From Firm-04 sp045600205 (GTDB lineage: Bacteria > Bacillota > Clostridia > Oscillospirales > Ruminococcaceae), in NCBI GenBank assembly GCA_045600205.1, contig JAZRXM010000033.1, positions 1 through 64,000 on the forward strand: a stretch of DNA of 64,000 nt, written 5' to 3'. This document shows positions 23,953 to 32,287 of this stretch, piece after piece. How positions within the stretch are numbered: position 1 is the first letter of the stretch; each line of letters opens with the position of its first letter. The notes under the pieces are model-generated. The model saw only the letters and a list, made by a program, of their open reading frames with translations. It did no database searches and had not been told where the DNA came from. Made by a program: the position numbers and the translations under genes.

Positions 23953-25449
23953 TTACGATGCAGAATCATGCTTTTTCTTATTACGGCGGATACGGAATGC
24001 CACCGAGGCTGCAATCAACACGACAATGCCGATCACAATTTCAGTCAGGTGCGATTTGAGCAGCTGAGAACGGTACTGCTCAAATGCACGGTTATAGCGT
24101 TTGGAAGAATCCGCCTTTTTGGCGTATTCCATAGACTCCTTGTATCTGCCCATATTATAGTAGGCACTGGAAATTCCAAGGTAGGCTCTGCGATAGTTGC
24201 CATCACGCCCAAGTACTTCCTGCCACGGCGCGAGGGCTTCTTCGTAGTAGCCGCCGTTATAGAGTGCAGTCGCCTCATGGACAATTTCGCCAAACGGGGT
24301 CTGCACAAATTCGGTCACGGTGTTTCGAACACCGTCCAGCACGTAAATTTCCTCACAGGATGCGCCTTTTGTTTCCACAGCAGCCACGCCGCTCAGTGCA
24401 AAAGCACCCACCTGCTCACCGATCGTGCCCATGATAAACAGCAGATTCGCCTCTTTGTCGTACTGGAACACTCTGCCCGTTGCGGCATCCAGACAGTTGA
24501 TCGAACCGTCATCCCCGATATCCAGATCAATGATGCGAGTCTTGTAGCTGACGCCGCTATACCATGTGGAAAACTCATCGCCCCACACAAAATCGGACAT
24601 ATACGAGAACAGATTGTGCCCCTCAGGGTTCACCTTTTTGACGATATCGGTTTCCGAAGAACCGGAAGATGTAGACGTAAAAATAAAGCCCTTTTCTGTG
24701 TCGATATCAAAATTATCAAAAGCAGTCGGCGTATTGCGGGTACGGTAGCGTTTTTCCTCCTCTGAGGCAATGGCATTCCAGAAGTGGTTTGCAATGACCG
24801 AGGCGGTTTTCTCCACGCTGTTTGCGCCATAGTAGCCGATAAAATTGCCGTCCGCGTCAAACATAGCGGCACCCTTGGTCGTGTTGCCAAGCACAATATA
24901 GATATTCCCGGCATTGTCGCAGAGGATTTTTTGCGGCAGGAAGGTAAGCTGTTGGTCGTAAACCGTGGAGGACGGCTTCTCGATGACCATTTGCACCTGC
25001 TGCTTGTCGTCTACCACCAAGGCACGGGCGTGATCGCTGTCCGCAATATACATCAACCCCGTATCGGGGGAAATGTAGCAGCCCTTGGGATTTTGCAGCG
25101 TCGTCACGGAACCGTCAGACATCGTGAATCTGTCGTATACCGCAAGCACTTTCTCGAATGCGGGGTCAATTTTCAAAATACGGCTGTTGCCCGTATCCAC
25201 AACATAGAAGTTGTCGTCTTTATCCTTGAAAAGGTCGGAGGGACTTGCAAATTCGGTCGTACCGAGCGTCAGTCCCGAAATGCTGCGCTTGGCGGAATAA
25301 CCCGCCTGCGAGGGAACTGCTTCTCCGAGATAATTGTAGTTGTAGACCTCGTATGGCTCGTCCGCCGCCGCAGGAAGCGCGCCAAGGGATACGGTCATCC
25401 ACGCTGCAAAGCATACGGCAGCAAGCCGTTTTATCGTGAAACGCTGCAT
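23953..25449 (-). CDS. NHL-repeat and TPR protein anchored by a C-terminal membrane helix
   Basis: The 498-residue protein starts at ATG (complement of 25447-25449) after GGAAAGGAGG. A signal peptide (residues 1-28) is followed by beta-propeller repeats of the NHL type (for example SPSDLFKDKDDNFYVVDTGNSRILKID and LQNPKGCYISPDTGLMYIADSDHARAL) over about 60-395. Two TPR-like helical pairs follow (ALYNGGYYEEALAPWQEVLGRDGNYRRAYLGISSAYYNMGRYKESMEYA), then a C-terminal membrane helix (LTEIVIGIVVLIAASVAF) and a basic tail. The propeller therefore faces outward. NHL propellers bind proteins, glycans or small ligands; the role here is unknown. Confidence 0.85.
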   Translation of the reverse strand: MQRFTIKRLAAVCFAAWMTVSLGALPAAADEPYEVYNYNYLGEAVPSQAGYSAKRSISGLTLGTTEFASPSDLFKDKDDNFYVVDTGNSRILKIDPAFEKVLAVYDRFTMSDGSVTTLQNPKGCYISPDTGLMYIADSDHARALVVDDKQQVQMVIEKPSSTVYDQQLTFLPQKILCDNAGNIYIVLGNTTKGAAMFDADGNFIGYYGANSVEKTASVIANHFWNAIASEEEKRYRTRNTPTAFDNFDIDTEKGFIFTSTSSGSSETDIVKKVNPEGHNLFSYMSDFVWGDEFSTWYSGVSYKTRIIDLDIGDDGSINCLDAATGRVFQYDKEANLLFIMGTIGEQVGAFALSGVAAVETKGASCEEIYVLDGVRNTVTEFVQTPFGEIVHEATALYNGGYYEEALAPWQEVLGRDGNYRRAYLGISSAYYNMGRYKESMEYAKKADSSKRYNRAFEQYRSQLLKSHLTEIVIGIVVLIAASVAFRIRRNKKKHDSAS

Positions 25450-25474
25450 CTGCAAGCCTCCTTTCCGTAACATT

Positions 25475-26365
25475 TCAGTCCTTGATTCCCGAATGTGCCA
25501 TTGTTTCCATGACCTGACTCTGCGCCAGAACAAAAAACAGCACGGGCGGTAAAAACAAAATCACCGCCGCAGCCATGGTCACGCCCTGACGGGAAATACC
25601 CGCCGATGCCGCCTGTTGAATGACAGTCGGGAGCGTTTTGAGGGATTCATCGTAAACCAGACTGCCGCCCGTGATGTTCCATGCATTCTGAAACGCAAAA
25701 ATCGCCATGGTCATCAGCGCGGGCTTCTGGTTCGGCATCACGATGCGCCAGCAAATGGTGAACAGGTTTGCGCCATCCACCTTGGCAGCTTCGATCATCG
25801 AATCGGGAACAGTTGCCATGCTCTGCCGCATCAGGTATAGCCCCATGGCGGAAGCGACCGACGGCAGAATCAGCGCAGCATAGTGGTTGATCATGTGCAG
25901 GTCTTTCATCACGATATACTGCATCAGGTAAATGACATTGCTGTTATAGAGCAATGCCAGAACCACAATCGCATTGAGCAGTTTCCGGCCCGGGAAATCC
26001 ACTTTTGCAAGACAGAATGCCGCCATGGAACCCAGTACACACTGCAAAACGGTCACAGAAACCGTGACGAAAATGCTGTTGAATACATAGCGGGAAAATG
26101 GTACCCACATCGCACTCAGCACGCGGTAGGTGTCCTTGAAATTGTCAAATGTCGGGTTGAGGGTGTACCATTTTGGCGGGAAAATAAACATTTCGTTGAC
26201 GGGCTTGATGCTGTTGACGATCATCAGCCAGATGGGCAGCACCATAAAAACACCCAGAATCGTCAGAAACAGGAAAATGGCAACCGTTCCGCCGACTTTT
26301 CTGCCTGCACGTCGATTGGAAGCCTTGAGTTTCTGCGGATCGACCTGTTTTTTCTTGGTTTTCAT
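25475..26365 (-). CDS. Carbohydrate ABC transporter permease (MalG-type), first pair
   Basis: The 296-residue protein starts best at the ATG complementing 26363-26365, about 9 nt after GAGGGGGG; an ATG at 26372-26374 directly abuts that site. A basic N-terminus (KTKKKQVDPQKLKASNRRAGRK) is followed by six membrane helices and the EAA loop IEAAKVDGANLFTICWRIVMP. The C-terminus AQSQVMETMAHSGIKD is typical of MalG-type subunits. It follows the MalF-type gene by 2 nt, so both subunits should be made in equal amounts. Confidence 0.93.
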   Translation of the reverse strand: MKTKKKQVDPQKLKASNRRAGRKVGGTVAIFLFLTILGVFMVLPIWLMIVNSIKPVNEMFIFPPKWYTLNPTFDNFKDTYRVLSAMWVPFSRYVFNSIFVTVSVTVLQCVLGSMAAFCLAKVDFPGRKLLNAIVVLALLYNSNVIYLMQYIVMKDLHMINHYAALILPSVASAMGLYLMRQSMATVPDSMIEAAKVDGANLFTICWRIVMPNQKPALMTMAIFAFQNAWNITGGSLVYDESLKTLPTVIQQAASAGISRQGVTMAAAVILFLPPVLFFVLAQSQVMETMAHSGIKD

Positions 26366-26367
26366 CG

Positions 26368-27318
26368 TCAGCATCCCCCCTCATCCGTATATTTGCCGAG
26401 CCATTTGTTGATGAGTTTGTTGCAGATATACATTGCCACAAACAGCACCATACAGATCGCGGAGGCATAGCCCATTTCAAAACGCACCCAGCCATAGTCG
26501 TAAGCATGGGTCATGATGGTGTGGGCAGCATAGTCGGTGCTTGGGAATCCGACCAGATTTCTTGCAACAATATCTGCGGTAAACGCAGAAACGATCTGCA
26601 TGACCGCCGCAAACAGCAGAGAGGGTCCCATGCCCGGAATCGTAATGTAGATCAGTTCCTGAAAACGGTTGCGGATGCCCTCGATCGCACCAGCCTCGTA
26701 CTGGCTTTTGTCGATATTCTGGAAACCCGCACGCATCGCCAGAAAGCCTGCGCCCATACTCACCCACAGCTGCACCAGAATCACAACAGGCAGAATGTAG
26801 TTGGAATCGGTGAGCCACTGGATCGCGTGCGTGGTGATGCCCAGATTCATCAGCGTAGAGTTGGCAATGCCGTAGCTGTCACCGGAAAAAATCAGCTGCC
26901 AGACCGCATAAACGCCCGATGCCATGGACGGCGCGTAGAAAATCAGCGTGAAGATGACCTTGAGCGGACGGGACAGCTCATTGATGAGCCATGCGAGCAG
27001 AAAACTCAGGATATAGCTGACAGGACCCGTAAACACCGCAAATACAAGTGTCACGCGAATGGATTTGATGAAAATGCTGTCATTCAGAAACAGATTATAG
27101 AAATTGCTCAATCCGACAAATGTGGGCGGATACTGCACCAGATCGAAGTCGGTCAGCGCAATCGGTAAAGACATAATGACGGGAATGACGGTGAAAATCA
27201 AAAACAGAATCATGAACGGAGCCATCATCAGATAGGCTTCCTTATTCTGTTTGATGCGCAGCCAGAGCTGTCTGCGCTGTTCTTTTTTCGATTTCACGCC
27301 GATCTGACCTGCGTCCAA
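26368..27318 (-). CDS. Carbohydrate ABC transporter permease (MalF-type), first pair
   Basis: The 316-residue protein starts at TTG (complement of 27316-27318), 7 nt after AAAGGAGG. Six hydrophobic helices are visible (first at about 32-55, MMAPFMILFLIFTVIPVIMSLPIALTDF), with the EAA loop YEAGAIEGIRNRFQELIYITIP and a large loop between helices 3 and 4 (FSGDSYGIANSTLMNLG). It is one subunit of the first permease pair in the locus. The pair is distinct in sequence from the second pair at 18.9-20.9 kb, so the locus may encode two transporters or one plus a repurposed pair. Confidence 0.93.
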   Translation of the reverse strand: MDAGQIGVKSKKEQRRQLWLRIKQNKEAYLMMAPFMILFLIFTVIPVIMSLPIALTDFDLVQYPPTFVGLSNFYNLFLNDSIFIKSIRVTLVFAVFTGPVSYILSFLLAWLINELSRPLKVIFTLIFYAPSMASGVYAVWQLIFSGDSYGIANSTLMNLGITTHAIQWLTDSNYILPVVILVQLWVSMGAGFLAMRAGFQNIDKSQYEAGAIEGIRNRFQELIYITIPGMGPSLLFAAVMQIVSAFTADIVARNLVGFPSTDYAAHTIMTHAYDYGWVRFEMGYASAICMVLFVAMYICNKLINKWLGKYTDEGGC

Positions 27319-27336
27319 GCCAATGCCTCCTTTGAG

Positions 27337-30249
27337 TTATTCCAGTCCGAGATTCTCGCGTTTGCGCTGGATCTCGTCGTTCATTTCGCTGTTGTAGTAC
27401 ATCAGGGTATCGCGGGGATTTTCGTTTGCATTGACCGTTTCACGAAACGCATTCATGATGTTGCGCGTCACGGCGTAGGATGCGGGCAAAATCGGAATTT
27501 CCTCCAAGGATTCCCACTGCGCGTGCAGGGTATCAAATTCTGCCTGCGACCAGTTGAGCTGCGCCAATGTATCAATGTTTGCGGCTTCGTAGCGACCCAT
27601 TTGCCCCAAAAGTCCTTCCAGACTCTTTCCGTAGGAAGTCTGTACCTCCGTGGAACTGAACCACTTGACGAATTTCCACGCATTGTCAGGATTTTTCACC
27701 TTATTGAAGATGATCGCGCCCGAACCGCCCGAATTGGATGCGTGATTCACGATACCGTCTGCCTGTAAGGTACCTGGCATGACGGTGAAATCCCATAGAC
27801 CTTTGATTTCAGGTGCAGCGACCGCAAGCTGATTCGCAAAGCTGTAATTGGCAACCACCAGCGGATACTGCCCCGTGCGGAAATAGCTGTATGCGTCATA
27901 CACCTGCATGAATTTGTAGTCGGTGTAGAAATCCGTCCATTTCTCAAAACACTGAATCGCAGTCACTTCATCGAATTTGGTACGTGTCAGGTCGTTGGTG
28001 TAGTACCCAAGCCCGGATTGCAGCATAAGCGTTGCAAAGGTATGTCCCGATTCGGTTGCAGGCGACACATTTGCAGCGGGAAGGATCAATCCTGCGCCCA
28101 AATGATTTCGCTGAAGCGCAGGCAGCATGGTAATCAAATCGTCCCAAGTCTGCGGCAGCGAGTCAAATCCAAGTTCCGTCAGAATATCCTTGCGGTAAAA
28201 CAGCATCGTGTAGCTTTGCGTCAACGGCATACCGTACACGCCGCCGTTGTAGGTATAGGGAACAGTCGCGTTTTTCTGGCATGGTGCGACAGCTTCTTCG
28301 AAATCATCGTATTTGCTGATATCGACAAGCAATCCGCGGCACGCAAGGTTTACGGGAAATTCTCCGCCGAGAAACAGCGCAACATCAGGACCTTTTCCCG
28401 CAAGCGTTGCTTCTACCACGCCGCCCACCACCAGATTGACCGCCACGGGAATATCAGGATAAAGCTGCGCAAATTCGTTCTCAACGAGTTCCTTGACGAC
28501 CAGAGCCTGATCTCTGCCCGAATTGACCCACACATTGATGACGTCCGCATCATCGGTATCGAGATCGGAAAGTGTGGTGTAATCCTCGCCAAATGAACCG
28601 AAAAACGCCTTGATACGGAACCAGAGCTGTTTGAAAAAGCTACCCTTCAAAGTGGAAAATTCCTTGTCGGGTGAGGCGATTTCAATGTAGTCGATTTCGA
28701 GGGGCTGGTCGCGGTAATCGCAGATGAACGTGGAAATCGTGGAAATATTGTCCTTGATCTGCGTCACATACTGCGGAATGCGGCTCGGTTTGGCAATGCA
28801 CTTATCCAAAATCACGTACATACGCTGTAAAGCAGCAGCCTCCGAACCAAGCGTACCGGACAGTTCCTCAATGCCGTGCTGCGCGTCTTTCAACTGCTGC
28901 GAAAGTCGCTGAAAATCCGAAAGCAGCGTCGGAATGCTCTCTTCTACGTAATAATCGTTATATTTATCGGGATTGGGACCCGTAATCATCAGAATCTGCT
29001 TGTAACATTCGTTCAGATTGGCAACCGTACCTTCCAATCTGCGCATATAATCTCCGATCTCGCCCGGGATGACCTCCATCGTCAGCGTATGCGCTTCCCC
29101 AGCGGTCAGATAGACGTAAACATCAGCATTTTCGTTTGTTTTCGGAGATGTCAGGCACCAGTCGGTATCGTAGTAAAAGCGCACCTGCCCAAGCGCATCG
29201 CATGGAACTTCACCGTCAATCAGAATACGGCGATTGGAGTAAAACCCGCGCATGACGTCCTGCCGTGCCTTGATACCCAGCTTGTACCAGCCGTCACCTG
29301 AGAGCGCATCTGACGGAATTTCCCATGTAATGGTCTGCCCTGTGTGATCCCAGTTTGCACCGCCAATGGTATTATAGACCATTTTGACAGGATCTGCGGG
29401 GGAAACGGTATAGCTGTTGTTGTCGTAGGCGGGGTAAAGCGTAGAGGCAGACTTATATTTTGCGGCTTCGCCCTCTAAGCGCACCAGCGTGGACGGCGTT
29501 GCGGCAAGCACCTCCTGTGTTGGTGATTGGTACGCAGGCGCGTCCTTTTTCTGGCAGAAGCAGAGTGATTCGATGCCGATATTCGCCTTGACACCACGCA
29601 GCGTAACGGTATGTCTGCCCGCCGTAAAATAGAACAGCAGCGGGGTATTGAACAAGCCGTCCTCATCGCAGAGAAAAGCGGTTTGCCACGCAGGATTTTC
29701 AATCTGTGAGGGGCGGATCTGATTGCCGCGGGAGTCGGTTTTGATCTCCGTTTTGTTGACGAAAATCTTGTTGAGGCAAATGCGCTCTGCGGACTCAAAT
29801 GGCGTTTCTCCGTCAATTTCAAGGGCAAGCGTGACCTCATTTGAAGGTGATTCCATCGCGTAGTAAGCAAGCTGTGCGCTGTAAATGCCCGCCTCTGCGA
29901 CGTTCAGCTCATAAGTGAGCGCACCCTCGGCGGAATTCCAGATCAGCACATGATCTTTCCCATCGAGGCTGCCAACCGAAAAATCGCCGTTTTGCGCAGT
30001 TTTGTAGTCACATCCCTGCAACATGATTTCCGCATCGGGTGCAGGTTCGTTGCAGTATGTGTCAAAATAATCGCTGTATCTGATTTTTTCCTCGTAACTG
30101 AGTGCGTAGAGGTTGTCCGTTTCCGCAGCGGAAGCGGTTTGTGATACACGGAACAGCCCTGCATCTGCGGCAAGAAACACGGACATTGCCGCTGCAAGAG
30201 TCCGACAGAGAAAACGATGATTCAAAAGCAATTCCGCCTTTCTGATCAT
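27337..30249 (-). CDS. Extracellular solute-binding protein with large N-terminal carbohydrate-module-like extension
   Basis: This 970-residue protein is about twice the usual size. After a signal peptide (to about residue 42) there is a first beta-sandwich-like module (about 60-235, YELNVAEAGIYSAQLAYYAME, FYFTAGRHTVTLRGV) and a second, CBM35/CBM6-like one (about 255-410, VRLEGEAAKYKS, WYKLGIKARQDV, YVYLTAGEAHTLTMEV). A helical linker spans about 420-510. A type-1 sugar-binding protein fills about 570-960 (LAGKGPDVALFLGGEFPVNLACRGLLVDISKY, YGMPLTQSYTMLFYRKDILTELGFDSLPQTWDDL). There is no lipobox. The annotated ATG has a weak ribosome site; TTG codons within the next nine codons, behind AAAGGCGG, are possible alternatives. 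Confidence 0.88.
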   Translation of the reverse strand: MIRKAELLLNHRFLCRTLAAAMSVFLAADAGLFRVSQTASAAETDNLYALSYEEKIRYSDYFDTYCNEPAPDAEIMLQGCDYKTAQNGDFSVGSLDGKDHVLIWNSAEGALTYELNVAEAGIYSAQLAYYAMESPSNEVTLALEIDGETPFESAERICLNKIFVNKTEIKTDSRGNQIRPSQIENPAWQTAFLCDEDGLFNTPLLFYFTAGRHTVTLRGVKANIGIESLCFCQKKDAPAYQSPTQEVLAATPSTLVRLEGEAAKYKSASTLYPAYDNNSYTVSPADPVKMVYNTIGGANWDHTGQTITWEIPSDALSGDGWYKLGIKARQDVMRGFYSNRRILIDGEVPCDALGQVRFYYDTDWCLTSPKTNENADVYVYLTAGEAHTLTMEVIPGEIGDYMRRLEGTVANLNECYKQILMITGPNPDKYNDYYVEESIPTLLSDFQRLSQQLKDAQHGIEELSGTLGSEAAALQRMYVILDKCIAKPSRIPQYVTQIKDNISTISTFICDYRDQPLEIDYIEIASPDKEFSTLKGSFFKQLWFRIKAFFGSFGEDYTTLSDLDTDDADVINVWVNSGRDQALVVKELVENEFAQLYPDIPVAVNLVVGGVVEATLAGKGPDVALFLGGEFPVNLACRGLLVDISKYDDFEEAVAPCQKNATVPYTYNGGVYGMPLTQSYTMLFYRKDILTELGFDSLPQTWDDLITMLPALQRNHLGAGLILPAANVSPATESGHTFATLMLQSGLGYYTNDLTRTKFDEVTAIQCFEKWTDFYTDYKFMQVYDAYSYFRTGQYPLVVANYSFANQLAVAAPEIKGLWDFTVMPGTLQADGIVNHASNSGGSGAIIFNKVKNPDNAWKFVKWFSSTEVQTSYGKSLEGLLGQMGRYEAANIDTLAQLNWSQAEFDTLHAQWESLEEIPILPASYAVTRNIMNAFRETVNANENPRDTLMYYNSEMNDEIQRKRENLGLE

Positions 30250-30337
30250 TTCTTCGTATCTGCGGCAAATTTTAACGCACCGTAATGTACAGAACCGCAG
30301 AAGGACATAAAAAGCCCATAATAATCTATTCTAAACT

Positions 30338-30366
30338 ATTATAGCAAATCCCGTGAAAATTGTCAA
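30338..30366 (-). promoter_or_regulatory. Sigma-A promoter of the sugar ABC operon
   Basis: On the minus strand TTGACA (plus 30361-30366) and TATAAT (plus 30338-30343) are exact consensus hexamers with a 17-bp spacer, giving a leader of about 80 nt. No clear cre or other operator was recognised. The rest of the 367-bp gap to the ferredoxin gene holds only the ferredoxin promoter. Confidence 0.85.
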
Positions 30367-30532
30367 GGTATACGGAAGATGTTTCCCAAAGCGAACATAT
30401 CCTCGTCACGATTCACAAGCAAATTATATTTTTCTTGCGATTATATGCCAAATTACAACAAAGTTGCGCTTCCGAACAAATATGGACATCGAATCTGTGT
30501 AAATTTGGGCAAAAAAGATTTTGAAAAAACCC

Positions 30533-30560
30533 TTGCATTTTTCAAAATATGTGTTACAAT
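30533..30560 (+). promoter_or_regulatory. Sigma-A promoter for the ferredoxin gene
   Basis: TTGCAT at 30533-30538 and TACAAT at 30555-30560 with a 16-bp spacer. Confidence 0.7.
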
Positions 30561-30617
30561 AAGAGTACCGAGTTGCAATCTCTGCAAGGCGGAATCTAGG
30601 ACGGAGGTACAACAACA

Positions 30618-30788
30618 ATGGCATACATTATTTCTGATGAGTGCATCCAGTGTGGTGCTTGCGCAGATGCTTGCCCCGCTGGTGCAATTTCCGAAGGTGA
30701 CGGCAAGTACGTCATCAATGCGGATGCTTGCCTGGATTGCGGCGCATGTGCAGAAAACTGCCCCGTTGGCGCACCCCAGCAGGGCTAA
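30618..30788 (+). CDS. 2[4Fe-4S] ferredoxin
   Basis: This 56-residue protein is too short for most ORF cut-offs. The start ATG 30618 follows ACGGAGG by 10 nt. Two cluster motifs are complete: CIQCGACADACP (residues 9-20) and CLDCGACAENCP in the second half. This is the classic clostridial ferredoxin, a soluble low-potential electron carrier for pyruvate:ferredoxin oxidoreductase, hydrogenase and related enzymes. It is monocistronic with its own promoter and terminator. Confidence 0.97.
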   Translation: MAYIISDECIQCGACADACPAGAISEGDGKYVINADACLDCGACAENCPVGAPQQG

Positions 30789-30817
30789 TCGCAAATACAT
30801 AGCCAAAATACGGATTC

Positions 30818-30858
30818 AAAACGGCAGTCTTTTTGAGAAGGCTGCCGTTTCCGTTTTT
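30818..30858 (+). terminator. Intrinsic terminator after the ferredoxin gene
   Basis: AAACGGCAGTCTT pairs with AAGGCTGCCGTTT around TTTGAG, followed by a T-rich run at 30853-30858. Confidence 0.85.
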
Positions 30859-30884
30859 TATATGACAAAAATCTGCGGTTTGCA

Positions 30885-30913
30885 TTGCATTTTTCGGAGT
30901 TGTGTGCTATAAT
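30885..30913 (+). promoter_or_regulatory. Sigma-A promoter for trmB
   Basis: TTGCAT at 30885-30890 and TATAAT at 30908-30913 with a 17-bp spacer. Confidence 0.75.
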
Positions 30914-30953
30914 AAAAAGGATTATAAGGAAATCTCCAAAAGGAATGAAATTT

Positions 30954-31697
30954 ATGAGAATCAGACACAAAGCATGGGCTAAGCCCGAAATTGACGCATC
31001 TCCGTTTTGCATGGACAACGCCTTTGCACTGAGAGGGCATTGGCGTGAACAGTTCGCGCGTCCGCAGCAGCCGTTTTACGTGGAACTTGGCTGCGGAAAA
31101 GGCGGCTGGGTATCACAGGCATCCGCGATGCGCCCCGAAAACAACTACCTCGCTCTGGATATCAAAAATGAAATGCTTGCCATGGCAAAGCGTAAAACAG
31201 AGGCAAAATTCGCCGAAATCGGCAGAGAACCCGATAACGTGCGCCTGTCCATTCTCAACATTGAACGCATTTCCGAGGTTCTGACACCCGAAGATGATGT
31301 CAACCGCATTTATATCAATTTCTGCAATCCTTGGCCGAAGCCCTCACACAAAAAGCGTCGTCTGACCCACCCCAGACAGCTCATTCAATATCAGGCGATT
31401 CTCCACGGTGAACTGCACTTCAAAACCGATGACGATGACCTGTTTCGGGAATCGCTGATCTATTTCGCGGATTGCGGCTGGGAAATTCTCTATCAGACCA
31501 CAGACCTCCACGCCGATGAGCCCGCTGACAACATCCGCACAGAACATGAGCAGATGTTTACCGAGGAAGGCAAAAAAATCAAGTTTCTGATTGCAAAACC
31601 GCCAAAAGGCGAGCCAAAACTGCCCGAGCAGTATCAGCCGAAGCATTTTGGCGAGGAGCAGGAGGATGATGAACATGGAGAAACACTTTCAGAGTAA
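30954..31697 (+). CDS. trmB: tRNA (guanine-N7-)-methyltransferase
   Basis: The 247-residue protein starts at ATG 30954, 9 nt after AAAAGGA; the in-frame ATG at 30945 is too close to that site. It forms m7G46 in the variable loop of tRNAs using S-adenosylmethionine. Marks: the MRIRHKAWA start typical of TrmB, the SAM loop VELGCGKGGWV, the signature INFCNPWPKPSHKKRRLTHP, and FKTDDDDLF with substrate contacts. The C-terminus is extended and acidic (EEQEDDEHGETLSE). The next small gene overlaps its end. Confidence 0.95.
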   Translation: MRIRHKAWAKPEIDASPFCMDNAFALRGHWREQFARPQQPFYVELGCGKGGWVSQASAMRPENNYLALDIKNEMLAMAKRKTEAKFAEIGREPDNVRLSILNIERISEVLTPEDDVNRIYINFCNPWPKPSHKKRRLTHPRQLIQYQAILHGELHFKTDDDDLFRESLIYFADCGWEILYQTTDLHADEPADNIRTEHEQMFTEEGKKIKFLIAKPPKGEPKLPEQYQPKHFGEEQEDDEHGETLSE

Positions 31698-31905
31698 AGA
31701 CGGCAAACGCTGGCTAGATGTCGGATTTGAGAGCCGCAGCATTGTCGGCAGCGGCGAGGAAAGACCCTCTGATGTCGTCCCGATTCAGGAGGGCGCAAGA
31801 TTGCTCTTTGCCAAAGGCGTGGATAACTGGTGGAAAATCGTACTGGTTGGGCTGACGGCAAGAAAAATCGTGCGTGCGCCGTTCCGTAAAAGGAAGAAAT
31901 CATGA
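31675..31905 (+). CDS. Small basic protein, function unknown
   Basis: This 76-residue protein starts at ATG 31675, 9 nt after GGAGG, overlapping trmB by 23 nt. It reads MEKHFQSKDGKRWLDVGFES followed by an Arg-rich centre, a tryptophan-containing hydrophobic patch (GVDNWWKIVLVGL) and a basic end (RKRKKS). There is no known motif. It is in operon position with trmB and the glycosyltransferase remnant. Confidence 0.6.
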   Translation: MEKHFQSKDGKRWLDVGFESRSIVGSGEERPSDVVPIQEGARLLFAKGVDNWWKIVLVGLTARKIVRAPFRKRKKS

Positions 31906-32246
31906 GCCAGCCGCTTTTTTCGGTTGTGATTCCCACCCACAACGAGGAACACTATATCGGAAAATGTTCGGACACGATTGCAAAAGCTGCTGCGGGATAT
32001 CCCTGCGGCACCGTGGAAACCATTGTGGTACTGAATCGCCGCTCCGATAAAACCGAAGCAATTGCGAGGAAAAATGCATCAGCAGTATTCGGAATGCGGG
32101 TGCGAAAATTGCAAACGGCAAAATCCTTACGAAAATTTGACCGTTTCGGTGACTGGTATCTCATCCAAAACAGAACGCTGACACACGCTATCTTTACGGG
32201 CAAAGACCGTAAAGCCGCTGACAGCTTCTACTACGATATTCGATGA
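31902..32246 (+). pseudogene. Family 2 glycosyltransferase with the middle deleted
   Basis: The 114-codon frame begins like a GT2 enzyme (FSVVIPTHNEEHYIGKCSDTI, then ETIVVLNRRSDKTEAIARKNA, the nucleotide-sugar-binding half-fold) and ends like the C-terminus of the same family (KFDRFGDWYLIQNRTLTHAIFTGKDRKAADSFYYDIR). GT2 proteins of this type have about 230 residues. The D-x-D motif and acceptor part are missing, and a short sequence (FGMRVRKLQTAKSLR) joins the halves. I infer an in-frame internal deletion of roughly 120-150 residues; the product should be inactive. It overlaps the preceding gene by 4 nt. Confidence 0.6.
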
Positions 32247-32287
32247 TCTCGAAAATACAGCGTTTGCTGTGAAAGCAAGGAGAGAAA

